NCBI RefSeq assembly: GCF_036370855.1
Contig: NC_088105.1
Location: 14,017,619 to 14,081,618 of the forward strand
Length of the DNA stretch: 64,000 nucleotides
Origin: Dromaius novaehollandiae
Lineage: Eukaryota > Chordata > Aves > Casuariiformes > Dromaiidae
Direction: 5' to 3'
Shown: positions 8,465-21,000 of the stretch, piece after piece
Layout of the letters: the number at the start of each line of letters is the position of its first letter
Numbering within the stretch: the first letter of the stretch is position 1
The notes under the pieces: generated by a model
Told to the model about the DNA's origin: nothing
The model's input: the letters and a program-made list of their open reading frames with translations, nothing else
The model's database searches: none
Position numbers and translations under genes: made by a program

Positions 8465-11400
8465 GTGAGCGGGCCTGGTCCGGGCGGCCGGTCGGTCGGT
8501 CGGTCACGGCGTGTGGCGAGTAACGCTGTGTGTCGTGCCGTTGCAGCGGCGTGGGGCTGGCGCTGTGCCGGCGGCTGCTGGAGGAGGACCGCCGCATCCA
8601 CCTGTGCGTCGCCTGCCGCAACGCGCAGAGGAGCGAGGCCACGCGCGAGAGCATCCTGGCCGCCCACCCGACCGCGCGGGTCTCCACGGTGGAGGTGGAC
8701 CTGGCCAGCCTGGCGTCCGTGCTGCGCGCCGCCCGCGACCTCCGCCGCAGGTACGTGTGCCCCGGGCTGCCCCCCTGCCACAGCCGCCTCTGGCCGCTGC
8801 TCACTGCCCTGCTCCCTCCGCAGGTTACAGCGCCTGGACTTCGTCTACCTCAACGCTGGCATCTTGCCCAACACCCACATGGACTTCAAGGCCCTCTGGC
8901 AAGGCCTCCTGACCGGGTAGGAGCCCGTGGGGGGCCTGCGGGGAGGTGTGTGTGGGGGGGCCTGTCCTGTTCTAGGGCTTTTTAGAGTTCCTTTCAGCTG
9001 TGAATTGTTGAGCATCTTGTGGAACTGTAGCAGTTGGCCCTTAGTCCATAGATGGGGAAACTGTGCTGGGGAACAGTGTGACTTGCTTTGAGTCCAGTAT
9101 GACTGGGGTGTTGCATGTGGTTGCCAGACCAATGTCCTTGTCTGAATTAGCATTAATCCTAGGGTGATGCTCCATACTGAAGCTCAGTTTCATTGTCTGA
9201 ATGGGAAATGGGAAAGCAAGCTTTCTTTAATGGTTGTTTACTGTGGTAGCAACTCTGTATAAGCTGGAAGTGACAGGGGTTGTCTTCAGTTTAACCAGTA
9301 TTAAGACTTTAGCGAAAAAGGGGCTGGAGTATTTATTTAAGTTTTAGAAGGCCAACAACTTTTCATGGATTAATAGAACACTCTGCAAGACGGGAGGAGG
9401 AAACTAGAGAGTCTGTGTGGAGCCTTTGAGATGAGGGATGTTTCTGCAGTGTTCTCCTCTGACTCCTGTTGTTAACTTCCAGGAAGGCGCTTCACATGCT
9501 GACTACTGCAGAGGGAATAATGACCCAGACAGATAGGCTTAATGGAGATGGCCTGCAGGAGGTGTTTGCTACCAACCTCTTTGGACACTTCATACTGGTG
9601 AGGCTGCATCTGGAGACCAAACTCTAGGTCTGGTTAAAGTGGATAGTAATGGATACAGTAGGTGTAGATATATACCTACACATATAGTAGATGAATCAGT
9701 TCTGTCTTATAGGTGCTGATATTCTGATGCAGATTGGAGCCTGACTGGTAAAGAGTAAATGACCATCATATGGGTCAGCAAGCTTTGTCCCCTTCTGTGG
9801 TCTGCTCCAAGCCCCCTTTGCAGGAGGCAGTGGAATAAAGTCCTAAGCTTTGCTGAAATTGCAACAGATAGTGACAGTTGTTGAAAGGCTTAATGTAATC
9901 TCAAGGTTACTCTAGTCAGTCAGTGGACAGAGACAAACCTGACTACTTTAGCACCTCAGAGTTTAACAGAGCCAAGTGTTGGTGTTCTCCCTGGAGAGAA
10001 ACAGCTGTGCAAAAGAATGCAATCTGATTATAAAATGTTTCTGGTGGAGTTTGGGTTGAGCTATATCTGAGTAGTGGCTTTTTTTTTGGCAAAACTCCTT
10101 GTAGAGTTGCCTGACTTGTGTGCTGGCTAACCTAGTGGAGAGCAACCAAGTCTAGAAAAGTTTAAAAGCTGTGAGCTTATCTCAATTTTAAGGTATGGTT
10201 TTACAATTCTGAAGTTACTGTGCCAAATAAGTTAAACAATGCTTCTGCAGGTTCGGCAGCTTGAATCTCTGCTCTGTGGTAATGAACGGCCATCCCAACT
10301 CATCTGGACCTCTTCCAGCAGTGCCAGGGAGTCTGCCTTTAGCCTCTCTGACTATCAGCATGCCAAGGGACAGGAATCATACAGTTCCTCTAAATACGCT
10401 ACTGACCTGACAAGTGTGGTTCTAAACAAGAAACTCAATAAGCAGGTAATGATGTTTGTATGTCTGAAGAAACATAAGCTCCTATTTTTAACTATCAACA
10501 GGTGGTTGTTACCTAGTTGCATTCATTCATAGTAAGATAAGTTCCTTAATGCACATGTAAGAACTGAGCTGAGGTTGAACCAGTGTTGCAGGTGGTAGAA
10601 GGTGGTTAAACTGCTGGCTGCAAGTCATCTTGGTTATAGAATATGCTATGGAGGTTTTTTGGTCTTTTGGGTTTTTTGACAATGGATTTTGTCTGAAAGC
10701 AGAAGTAATTAGGAGAGGTTCCTACCTTGCAAGCCATAGCTGCCACCTTAGATCAAAGAACTGGCCTTAAAGAGCAAAGAACTGCTGCTCAGACTTCCCT
10801 TTACTTCTGGTGTACCTGTCTATTACAACAAAACTGCTCAGCTTTGCCTGCAAGAACTTAGGGCGCTGGTTCTGCTGAATGTTTGAAGGTGGTATATTTA
10901 AGCTTGCCATGCTCATGAGCAATCTGCCTTTGTTGTAGAGACTGCCAGATTCTGTTGGCAGGCTGCAGTGCTGCAATGATTGCAATTGGTGATTGCTCTT
11001 GCACTTTCTTCTGAAATCTTGCACCCTGAGTTAAGGAAAAATGGTTTTGTTCTTGAAGCCTGAATTCTTTGTCTCTTGAAGGTGGACCTCTGAGGTACTG
11101 GAGTGGGCTGTAACTTTTTGGGTGGCTGCTGTAGCTGTTGAGGTGTATGGAGACTACTGGCATGGGACTCTGGTGTGTGTTAAGAGACTGTGCCTTCAGT
11201 CATGGGCTTGTAGTGGGCCCCAATTTATTGAATTTGAACATCTCTAGGGACCTCTTAGACATCTGTTTGCTCTAGTTCTGGTCTCTTTGGAGAAGAGAGC
11301 ACTCTCTCGTAATTGCTTCTCTATACTCACCTTTATTTTCTTGCTGGGAAGAATCAAGAGGGGAGGGGTTTGTCCCATTTGTAATTTAACTGCTATTTCC

Positions 11401-14400
11401 AGACTGACTCAATTTTTTTTCTCTGTAGGGCCTGTATTCCAGTGTTGTTTGCCCTGGTCTTGTTATGTCCAACCTGACCTACAGAATTTTGCCAGTTTTT
11501 GTATGGAAGCTACTCATGCCCATCATGTGGCTGGTAAGTGGAACTCTAGGTTGGGGTTTTGGAGCTGCTTTGGGCTGGGGTGGTGTATTGCAGTGGTGTA
11601 CTTCCCAGCAAGTGATAAATATGTTGTGTGTGTGCCTCCTTGCTACTAGTATTTTACAGCTGTCTGGCCTCTGTTGGAAGGGGCAGGGTGGTCCTTGCCA
11701 GTAGCTGATTGACCCTTTAGAGGGGCTGGAGGCCCCTCAGTTAATGACCTTTTGAAGCAGCAGGATTTCTGTGGAGGGAGAGGTGATCTCTCTTCTGTTT
11801 TGGAGCTCCCTGGAGCATGGAGTACAGTGGAGAGAAGCTAATAATATCCCCTTAACCTGCAGGCACATGGGTACTACAACTTATGCTGGCAGCTCACTTG
11901 CCTGCTCTGACTGCTGTAGCTGTACTACTGTGGCAACAGTGCTAAATACCCATAATCTAGGGTCTGGATAGCTGAACCCAGGGGGATAAGGGACTGTTGT
12001 GAGGATTGGCTCTGCATTTCTGCTGCTTTTGGGCTAGTCTTCCAGTGGGTATATTGAACACAGAGCTTGGAGTGTGACAGGGAGAGGATTTGCTGCAGGG
12101 GCTTCAGCCTCTTGGCGCTGGGCAGAGGACACAGCAGTATCTCTATTCTGTTAGTTCCTAATGCACAGCAAAAGTGGAAGCGAGAAGCAGGGAAGGTTTA
12201 GCCAGGCCTTGTAAGTGTGCCCTGTGGCATCTTGGGGCCTAGTTCCCAGACTGAATTCCTCTGACCCCCTGAGTTGATGCTGCTGGGCAGCTGTGCAAAT
12301 AGACCCAGTTTAGCCCTTAAACCATGACAGCACTCATCAAGGCTCCCCTTTAGAAGGTTTGCCAGCATGTTGTTGGCTTGTTAAGTCCCATGGATTTCAG
12401 CAGCAGCATAGCTGTGTATGAAACTTGTCCCCTGTACCTTGAAATGCTGTTTGCTTCCAGAACACAGATATTTTTTTTTGTGTTCTTCCTTCCATACCTC
12501 TGGAAATCAGTCTCCTGCTTTCTATTGCTTCTTTGCTTTCCAAAAGCCTTTTCCTTGCTTTTCTCAGCTGGCCTTAGCTTTCCAGATTGAGAATAGTTAC
12601 ATCCTTGTATGTGGGCTGCTTGCTCTGAGCCCTGGTATCGCTGCTACGAGATCTGCCTTTCTGCTTAAGCTGTCTAAGGTGGCAGCTGATCTTGACAGAT
12701 CACACTTCTCCTGTCAATGAGTTAACTTCTCATTTGTTCTGCTATGCTGGTAGTATTGCAGCTGCTCTCTGCCTCTTGCTCATGCAGTGCTGAGACCATT
12801 CAAGAAAAGGTGCCTAGAAGGCACACAGCTGATCCCCACAGCAAAAGGCAATGTGTACAGGTGTGGTGCAAGGATTGCTGACTGGTGGGTGGCTCCAGAG
12901 AACTGTGAGCTTGTGATGATAAAGGGATGCATGTTAGTTGTAAGTGTGATATTAACTGTAGTCAGCTGCAGAAAGCTGTTTCTACTTGTGGTGGTAGATC
13001 TTGTGTGGATGGGCTGCAGGGGGCTTGTCAAAGAAATTTTGGGCCACTGTGCAGATTCTAGTGTGGTGTTTTTTTTTTTTCCCCTCAGATACGTTTTTTT
13101 GCCAAAACTTACACTCTGACACCATATAATGGAGCAGAAGCTCATGTAAGTAGTTCACAACTTGATTTAAGTCCTTTTTCCTGGTTAGCTCTTCCCAGTA
13201 TCTGCTTGTTTGAACAAGTAACTTCTCTATAGGGCTGATGGGCATGCATTTTCCTTCTAAACAGTGTACAGCAGTAAATAGTGGGGGACCAGTTGTGATC
13301 AGGGCTGATCCAACAGGTGATGCTTTATGCCCTTCATCAGATTCCCATAAATTATTTCAAACTGTTCCTTCCATCTCTGTCAGAGGGAGTGCTGTTCTAC
13401 TTGCTTGCAGTCTAGCAGCCATGGGCATTTAGTCAGGAGGAAAGGAGATAGGAATGCAGGGCACAGTGTGGATCAAGTACAGTAGTGAGCAAGTTTAGCT
13501 ACATGAAACCACTTAAATGTTTTAGCACTGGGAATGTGAACTGTGTGGTTTACTATTGGCTCAAGTGGGTTGAAGATGTGGGGAGCCAGGTTAAAATTTC
13601 TTCTCTGGACATCAGATCTCCCCTGCTTGGTAAAAGTACTTGTGGTGTGCTCATCTGTATCTCTTAGCAGCCAGATCCTTGACTGCTGGCTTGGCTGGCA
13701 CTGTGCTGAATTCTGTACACAGCTGTGCTGTTCTTCTTTAGGTGTGGTTGTTCAAACAAAAGCCAGAGTCCCTGGATGCACTTGTCAAATACCACAGCTG
13801 TACTTCTGGACTGGGAAAGAATTATGTGGAGCCCAGAAAGGTAAATGGAAAAATGGATTTCTGCTGAAGGGGTCTTGGCTAGGGTCCTACTTTGTACTTC
13901 CTTTGTGGAAGAGTTAGTGCATAGGGTGTCCTGTGGGAGGAAGATGCATGCTGAATGCTGAGCAGCAGTGATGTGTACATTCCTGAGGTTTCTGGAGTAA
14001 TTCCTGGCTACTAGCCTCAGGCTGGAGTCTGGAAATGTCTTGGAGAGACCAGGGAAGGCTTCCTGCAGAGGATGTGAAGCTTAGTGGGCTGGATAGGAAG
14101 AGGGTATCAGTGTGAACAGGGTTGTAGTAGTTAGGATGTAGATCAGATGGGACAGGTATGCTGCATGCTTTCTAGTAAGCATAGCTGGGAGGAACCTGTG
14201 GATCCCTTCCCCATGGATGTTACCAAGCAGCACACATGTAGTGTGTTAGGGATCATAGGCCTGATCACCACCACTAAGGCCTTGTCAGATTGGAAGTGGG
14301 GAAAAGCATATTGCAGTGTAAACTATCAGGCTGAGTGCTGTTTGTTCCTTAATTATGTTCTCCTTTTGGGGTGCAGGGCTGGGAGAAGTTAAGTGGTCTA

Positions 14401-14883
14401 GAGATAGTAGCAAAGAAGCAGCAACCAGTTCTGTTATTGGCTAAAACCTAGCCAGTGGTAGTGAAACATGGGTGTTGGACAAACTCTGCCTGTGTTTCAT
14501 GCCTGGAATACTGTTGTCATATCACAAGCTGAACCGAGTCAGGCTCATGCTCCCTGTGGCCCAGTGCTGGTCTGACAGTGGAGGCAATGCTGAGAACATG
14601 GCAAGTGTGTCATGGTGCTTCCCCAAAACACAGACTTGTACTCTGGCTGGAAATGATGCCTTTAGATGCAGCTCTGAATACAGATATTCTGGAAATGCAT
14701 CCCACCATCCCTAGAGCTGCCCTCAGCATCTGTGCTGGCTGCTGTCAAGAGGTGTCTTACAGTACTGCTCTCATTCTCTTTCAGATTTATGTTGATGAAG
14801 AAACTGCTGAAAAGTTTTATGAAAAACTGTTGGAACTGGAGAAGCAAGCTCTAGAGAGATATGATGATCTCTTAGATAACTAA
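8430..14883 (+). CDS. HSD17B7: HSD17B7, 3-keto-steroid reductase / 17-beta-hydroxysteroid dehydrogenase 7 (complete)
   Basis: Nine exons (8430-8464, 8547-8750, 8824-8916, 9483-9597, 10251-10445, 11429-11533, 13089-13145, 13742-13840, 14785-14883) total 1002 nt, or 333 residues and a stop; the human protein is about 341. It is a short-chain dehydrogenase of the ER membrane. The family reduces zymosterone-type 3-keto sterols in cholesterol synthesis and can convert estrone to estradiol using NADPH. Visible hallmarks: the Rossmann motif TGASSGVG (residues 8-15), YLNAG, catalytic Ser in WTSSSS (170-173), and Y193-x3-K197 in YSSSK. A hydrophobic helix near residues 234-254 fits the membrane anchor. 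The C-terminus ends DDLLDN, shorter than in human. The start is the first ATG in the CpG island that yields the Rossmann strand. No broken motif is seen. Confidence 0.97.
8547..8750 (+). CDS. HSD17B7: HSD17B7 exon 2
   Basis: Acceptor gttgcag, donor caggtacg. It completes the glycine motif (SGVGLALC) and encodes CACRN-like residues of the cofactor pocket. The NADPH-type fold continues to the DLASL acidic strand end. Confidence 0.95.
8824..8916 (+). CDS. HSD17B7: HSD17B7 exon 3
   Basis: Encodes [15 protein letters not shown], holding the NAG motif that stabilises the central sheet of short-chain dehydrogenases. Intron 2 is 73 bases. The donor reads gggtag, leaving GG of a Gly codon. Confidence 0.93.
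9483..9597 (+). CDS. HSD17B7: HSD17B7 exon 4
   Basis: Acceptor acttccag, donor ctggtgag. It encodes [16 protein letters not shown], the conserved Asn-containing helix of the active-site region. Confidence 0.95.
10251..10445 (+). CDS. HSD17B7: HSD17B7 exon 5 (catalytic exon)
   Basis: Acceptor ttctgcag, donor caggtaat. It holds [12 protein letters not shown] with the catalytic serine, and YSSSKYATD with the catalytic Tyr193 and Lys197. Confidence 0.97.
11429..11533 (+). CDS. HSD17B7: HSD17B7 exon 6
   Basis: Acceptor ctctgtag after a T-rich tract, donor ctggtaag. It encodes the CPG turn after the active site, a potential N-glycosylation triplet NLT, and the start of the hydrophobic membrane segment ([12 protein letters not shown]). 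Confidence 0.95.
13089..13145 (+). CDS. HSD17B7: HSD17B7 exon 7 (57 nt)
   Basis: A 19-codon exon, too short to stand out by itself. It is recognised from [19 protein letters not shown] in register with the family, a ttttcccctcag acceptor and a gtaagt donor. Confidence 0.93.
13742..13840 (+). CDS. HSD17B7: HSD17B7 exon 8
   Basis: Acceptor ttctttag, donor aaggtaaa. It encodes [17 protein letters not shown] and [11 protein letters not shown], in register with the human WLFHQKPESL segment as I recall it. Confidence 0.95.
14785..14883 (+). CDS. HSD17B7: HSD17B7 exon 9 (terminal coding exon)
   Basis: Acceptor ctctttcag. It encodes [18 protein letters not shown] and ends with TAA at 14881-14883. 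The human protein continues a few residues further; this one ends after DDLLDN. Confidence 0.95.
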   Translation: MYVDEETAEKFYEKLLELEKQALERYDDLLDN

Positions 14884-15765
14884 GGCCAGTCTCGGGGGTA
14901 ACAAACTTATATCAATGATGTGTTCTTTCTTCCTTCTGGTGTTATCTGTGATGCCTGCTATTCTGCAGGCACAAGACTTCAGAACCCATTTTCCTTCTCT
15001 ACAGAAGGTGAACAATTCTTGAAAATGGAAATATATAGTCTTTCTCTTTTTTTTTTCTGGCATAAAACTGGAGACCTAGTGTAGGTGGAGATTGTCTTAA
15101 CACAGTTGCAAAGCATTGTTTTATAAAGCATGATTGAACTGTATGTAGTTCAGGAACAGACTGAAAACATGTGGTTTAAAAATCTGCCTTGGTGCAGGAA
15201 AGGCAATGGTCTGGGGTGCTGCTCCAAGTCCTGGCTCCACCAGTCTTTCTAGATGGCTTGGACACATTACCTGTGGCTAATGCTCGAGTACTGGAAGACC
15301 TCATCTTCAGAAGAGCTGCTTTTCCATTTGTACACCAAAGCTGGGGCCTGCTTTCCAGACATGCTCAAAAAGATTGAACCTTACTGAAAGTCAGGCTCTT
15401 TAAAGTATCTGAAGTGAAGCTCCTGGAGAGCTGAGTAGTTCTATAATGGAAATATCCCCCTTGCCTCAACTGTGCCTTGAGAGAGGTCTTGCTGTGGGAG
15501 AGGTGTGAGCTGTCCCTGGATGTGAGGCCATGTGTTCTAACAACAGCTGGCTGGAAAGACTGCTGAACTGTTGATGTTAACCTGGTTTCAGAGCTGGTCT
15601 GCTCTGCTTATAGCAAGAGTGAGAGGTCACCCTGTTTTAACTATTGATTTGTCTTTTTATCTACTGTACCAAGTATTCTTCCAGATGTTTATTTTGAACT
15701 TCAAGTACCTAGTGTACTTCAAGTACTGCTGCAAATAAATAAATAAATAATTGGAACTGACTTGT
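14884..15765 (+). other. HSD17B7: HSD17B7 3' UTR
   Basis: Runs from the stop to just after overlapping AATAAA hexamers at 15734-15747. No other reading frame of note is seen in it. The T-rich sequence near 15040-15060 gives no strong competing signal. Confidence 0.7.
15734..15747 (+). terminator. HSD17B7: HSD17B7 poly(A) signal (three overlapping AATAAA)
   Basis: AATAAA at 15734, 15738 and 15742 in an aaataaataaataaata run, followed within 20-30 bases by ttgtgtccttgctg, a plausible G/T-rich downstream element. It is 0.85 kb after the stop codon. Confidence 0.8.
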
Positions 15766-16904
15766 GTCCTTGCTGCAATGGGGTCTTTACTCCAAGAGTT
15801 GATTGCCTTTGGTTTGGAGGGCTGGAAGGGAGGATGTGTTTTGTCGTCCTGCACAATAACCCTTCACATACCTGGGAAAGGGTTGCAGGGGGTGTGCTGT
15901 TCTCTTCTTCTAACCTCCCATTTGGGCTGGCTTCACTTCTTGCTTCTAGTTACTGAAAGGCACTAGTATGTTACTGAGACTTCAGTGTAGCTTTCATGGT
16001 AGATGTTCTCTTGAAAGTATTCTGAGCTTAGCAGCAGCCTTGTGGCACTTTGTTCCTGTTTAGCTGATATACAATGTGTGGTGCTCTGTGCTCCTGCAAG
16101 TAAACAAAGGGAACAAACACAGTAATACATAGTGCAGAAGACTTCCTTGAGCTTGCCAACTGTGAAGCAGTAAGAGGACCTTCCCCTCTTTTTTTCTTCA
16201 GCTTAGACACTCCATAGGTATACAAGCCTGAGACTATTTCCCAGCCTTAGGCACTGGGGAGAAGTAGATGTCTCTGGCACTTGACTGATCACATAGTTAC
16301 AGATTAGAGCCAGCATACAAAGCCGTATTTAACTATGCTTGGGCCCTTCGCTGAGGAACCTCAGGGATGTTCCCTGGCAGGAAACAGCCTCAGGCTAGGA
16401 GGAAGGCTGTGCTGTTCAGCTCTGCAGTCACTCAGCCCAAATGTGGGTTCTCACTGTGACACAGTGGTGACAAGGGCTTCCTGAGCACATGGGTGCTGGA
16501 GGTGTGGCTGCTCTGCTCAGCCTAGGGCACCCTGCTGAAAGTGCTGGAGCTGCCAGAAGTAAGGCTGGCTCAAGTGTCTGTGTGGGAAGCAGCAGTGGTA
16601 CAAGCCCAGAGCTGGCATTCAGGAACACTTAAGCCCTGCAGAGGTTTTTCATTGAATTGATTTGTAGGGAGATACAGGTTTGGCCCATGAAGCAAGTACA
16701 ACTTTCTGGGAGATGAGAGACACAGGGGGTTCTTAGGCCAGGTTAATAATGTGTGTTGTTCTGTACCTTCTCTCAAAGAGCCAGTTGCAAGCTGGATTTG
16801 AGGCTTGATGTGATGCAGAGTAATGATGCATGCAATTCTGATGCTGTACCTGTGACAGTCTGAGGACTCAGACAAGGTAAGGTCTAGAGGTGCCAGAAGC
16901 AGAA

Positions 16905-16985
16905 GATTTTTTTTAATATGCAAATACAATTAAGAATAACATATATAAAAACATATGCTAGAAAAATGTGATTTCTAATGTACAA
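16905..16985. promoter_or_regulatory. AT-rich island with POU octamer ATGCAAAT (candidate element)
   Basis: A roughly 80-base AT-rich block in otherwise mixed DNA contains an exact ATGCAAAT (16918-16925), the POU-factor octamer, plus TATATAAAA-like runs. Function is a guess from motif and composition only. Confidence 0.2.
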
Positions 16986-17974
16986 GGTCTTTTCTGAGCC
17001 TAGAATGAAGTGGCAAATTTCTAGAATGAGCAGATGCATGCAATAATAGGTAAGAGTTGGAGGTGGTTTTTTTCCTCAGGTATGTAGTTGTGGACTAAAT
17101 ATGTGCAAACAAGGGAAATTATGGCTGATGGGAAGGGGCAAGTTACTTTTGCCTGTGGAGCATGCCAAGGTTGGTGGGAGAAGAGGAAGGATAGCATACC
17201 AACACCAATCTTTAAGTTATCCGTGATTTTGATGTCAAGTAGAGCTATGAACAAGTTACCCAACTCATCTTTAAAGCACCTTGTAAGCCTCCTTTTAAGA
17301 TCTGTGCTTTAAGGTAAGAGAATGGAATGTTTCTGTTCTGTGTGAGCTCAGCCTGGTGCGTGGTTTAGTTTCATCTCCTTTGTTGCCATGAAGGCACCTG
17401 GTGCGCTGTGACGTATCTTATGCACCGTGAAACACAAGCATGGGATCTAGGAGTTGTGGCAGTTCTGCTGTGGGATGTGGTTGATGTTGGTTGTTAGGTG
17501 AACTTGACTTTCAGGTATGACCAGGATCCATTTGATTAATGTTGGGTTGTTACTGATAAGTTTAGCTTCCTCTGTCACCTCCTTCAATTCTAAGCTTATT
17601 AGGAACCAGGAAATCAGAGCAGTGCTGATGTGAAGGGCCTATGAAGTCTCTAGTTCAGCCTCCTTCTCAGACCAAGTTGAATGAAGAAGGAATAAAAGGA
17701 GCTAAAGTGCAGCCTAAGCCTTGTAGAGATGGGATAGCCTGGAGAGAGAGGATAAATCTTGTGGTTTCCCATGAGCTCAGTACTGTGCGAAGCTGGAGGT
17801 GCACAAGCAACTCAGGAGTTTCCTGAACACTGTTCTTCAGTTGGAGGAGGTGTTCTGGGGAGATGTGCAGCACAGACTTGTGCTCCAGTGTCATAGCGCT
17901 TGCCTCAGGTGCCTGCTGCTCTATAGGGCTTTCTGCCTGCATTTGTGACCATCTGTGCCCTTCTGCAGAAGGAA

Positions 17975-18056
17975 ACTTGGCCATGTTTAGTCTGTCTGCA
18001 GGCAGTTCTGCTCCTACTTGGCCATGTTTAGTCTGTCTGCAGGCAGTTCTGCTCCT
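17975..18056 (+). repeat. perfect 41-bp tandem duplication
   Basis: The unit beginning acttggccatgtttagtctg occurs twice head to tail (17975-18015 and 18016-18056) with no mismatch that I can see. This suggests a recent event or one copy added in assembly. Confidence 0.85.
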
Positions 18057-21000
18057 CTCTGGTGCAGAGAGAGGTTCTGTTAATGCTCCTTTGGCACCAT
18101 GACATTGAAACACTGTGCAGTACCACCCGCAGCTGAGGATCACGGAAGGAACACAGTCCCATCATTGAGGGACAGCAATGACCTGAGAGGCCAGGGGAAC
18201 TAGCCAGCCTATGCAGGTGACTGCATTGGATAGGGTTGAGGAGTGAGAGGACAGCCATGTTTCTGAGCATCGTGTTCAGCTCTGGAGACCTAGACATGCC
18301 GGAGACCTTGGTAGCACAAACTGTTGTTATTCCAAGGTAACCAGTGGAGTATGTTGGGCAGGTCTGGCCAGGGATGGCTGGGGCCATTTCTATCCCTGCA
18401 TGCCCTGCTGGAGGATACCTTGCCAGCTCTGCCCAGTGAGATGTGGTGGTTTCCTGGAGAGACCTGCCCCAGCCCTTTGACCCCACCTAGTCGATCCCCT
18501 GCCCTAAATGAATGGGGCTGGTGCTTGCTGCCCACTTCCTGCCATTCCAAGCCTCATAACTAGTTGCTGCCGAGCCTGCTAACACTCATCATGACTCAGG
18601 CCTCTGCCAGGGAGCCCTAATGTGTTATTATTAACCTTGTTAATATGCATTTCCTCCCCACCTTTTCCTTCCTTTATGGTGCTCAGTAGTAAACAGTCAC
18701 TGCAGCAAAAAGGTCTGCCTTTGACAAAAGCATTTAGCAGAGCAGCACTTCAGCCCTGGGACTCCGCCAGCAGCTTGGTCCCCACGGCCAGGGTGCAGGC
18801 ACACCGGTGGGTCAGGTTTCTTGCTGGTATGTGAGGTGTGAGTTGAACCACATTGTCCTGGACACTTACAACTCTGTAATGAAAGCACTGCTTGTTGAAA
18901 CAGGGTATGTGGGCTGTTATGGACCTCACCCGTGCTCAATTTACCAAATGCTGACCATCAGCAACTTCTGCAGGAGCTAGTCAGGATGCACAGAGCTCTG
19001 CCTGCATTTCCCTGCATACCCCAAGTTCCCAGACCTCTAAAGCTCTCAAGTTACCTCAAAAGAGAGCAGAGCAAGGCATTATCGGGGGGTGCATCCCAAC
19101 CCAAATGCCAGAGCACCTGGGAGTTACACAGGAGAGTCAAGCTTATTCACTTGGGGCCAAAAGGATTCAAGCCAAACCCAGGCTTCAGAGGCTCACTTTT
19201 GTTCAAGTTGGAATTTTCCCCAGAAAATCTAGTAGGATTTTCTGTCTGGGACATCAAAACAGAACATGTCACTTCCTTGCCTCACACACATGTGAGCCAG
19301 CACTGTGGGCCCAAGAAGCTGTTGACTCAAGTCTCCCAAGCTCCTGTTTCCCCTATGGGCCCTGTGTGCTGCTCTGGGTGCTGCTGTGTGTCACCATGGA
19401 GCTGGGGAGCCAGGGCATGAGAAGATGTGAGTGCAAAGCGCTACAGCCAGTGCTGTGCGGAAATATTTCTGTCCTTCTGAACCAGCTTGTTAACATACAG
19501 CTCTTGTCTACAAAATCTTACATTTTCAGTTGAAAATTCATCTTTCGAGGTGCCATTTTTGTGACCATGCCAGGTTTTAGCAGTAGTCTTTCTGAGAGCG
19601 TGTGCAATGTGCACATGTACAGACATGTGTTCATTCAATGTTCATGCTCTCTGGAGCTCTGACAGGCCCCAGTTCCCCTGCCAGCCCTCAGGACAGCAGC
19701 TCTGCACAAAGCTGCCAAGTGCTGCCTGCCTCTTTCTCCCTGCGGAGTGCCATGAAGCTGCTCCCTAGCCAGGCCTGCAGCTTGTCCCCACGGTGTCTGC
19801 CGCTGAGGGCTTGCTGCTTAGTGGGTGGTGGCTGAGGACTCGGCGTAGGGCTGTGGGGCTGGCTGCTCCGAGGCAGATGATGAGGGTAACTGGGCCTCGA
19901 GTGACCTTGGGAAGCGAAACCACACCTGGCAGGTATGGTTTTATGTCACTGCTGTGCATGAGTGGTGGTCCCAGCACAGGGTACACCATGTGTGTGCACA
20001 AACCCCTGGCAGTGCAGGAATGGAAAGGCATTTCAAGGCACAGTGTGCCCTCCCAGGGCCCTACTGCTTTCGGGGTGTCGACAGTCTGTCTGGCCCACAG
20101 GGCTCGTGCAGCGCATTTGAGCTGATGAGGCTGGGAATGGCAGCGCTGCGGGGCAGAGGAGAGGCTCCCTTTCCGAGCAGCCCTGCTGGGCAAGGACAGC
20201 CTGCAGGGAGCTGTCTGGGACCAGCTGCAGCTTTGCTGATGAAGCAATTTCACACTGAGACTTGTGAGCAGCAGCTCAGTCTCCCAGGCGTGTGCTGGTG
20301 GAAAGGGTAATGGCAGAAGGCCACTCTCAGTTCCTGTGCCCAGGAAAATGGGGCAAAGCCCTTCAGCCCATTGTATCTGCAGAAGGAAGGGCACCGTGGC
20401 TGCTTTGATGCTGTTGCAGAGCCTTTAACCAAAGCTGGGACTTGCAGAAATGAGAGCAGTAGGGTGCACATGCTGATCCTCTCCGAAAGGCCCAGAAACG
20501 GGGAGGCAGCTCACGGATCCTTGCATGTCTGGGTACAGTTTGGAGCAGCCTGTGAGGTGTGTGGGTGTAGTGTAGACATTTGCCGATGTGGTAGGACATT
20601 GACATTGGCTAAGGGGCCTCAAAATCCTGGAATGTTCTTGTAGCCACACGCCACAGACAGGACACGTTCTGCTGCTGTGATGTGCATGCTCAAGCAGATT
20701 TGTGTTTTGAAACATAAGGTGGAACTTCCCCTTGTGATTATAGGGACTCAGTCAGCTTTAATTACAGCATGCAGTGAGGATGGATGCAAGCAGCTGGCAC
20801 TTCAGGGAGGCAGGATGTGTGTATAGCAGCATCCACACACCAGGGAGGAAAAAGGGGAGAATGGATGCTCCCCTCCTTTACCCTCTGGCTTGTTTGGCTT
20901 CTTTTGGGCAGCTCAAAGCAGGGCTTGTGGCTGGACTGGTTTTCCAAGCTGTGCCATGTGTGGGGAAACAAAGGGACAGGAGTTCCCATGGATGAAGAGC

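Larger units (their letters stand above)
7970..8930 (+). promoter_or_regulatory. HSD17B7: CpG island promoter of HSD17B7
   Basis: CpG density rises sharply from about 7.97 kb, peaks around the start codon at 8430 and ends in intron 3. The upstream part has several GC boxes (ggggcgggg near 8182), an E-box CACGTG at 8202-8207, an SRE-like TCACGCCAT at 8280-8288, an inverted CCAAT box ATTGG at 8325-8329 and AAATGGCGGC at 8392-8401. No TATA box is visible near the expected start. The transcription start probably lies around 8.34-8.40 kb (inference). Confidence 0.8.

Noticed and set aside
8240-8920. 226-codon + strand frame over the HSD17B7 promoter and first exons
   Set aside because: It reads through two introns in a frame that does not match HSD17B7; a shadow of the CpG island.
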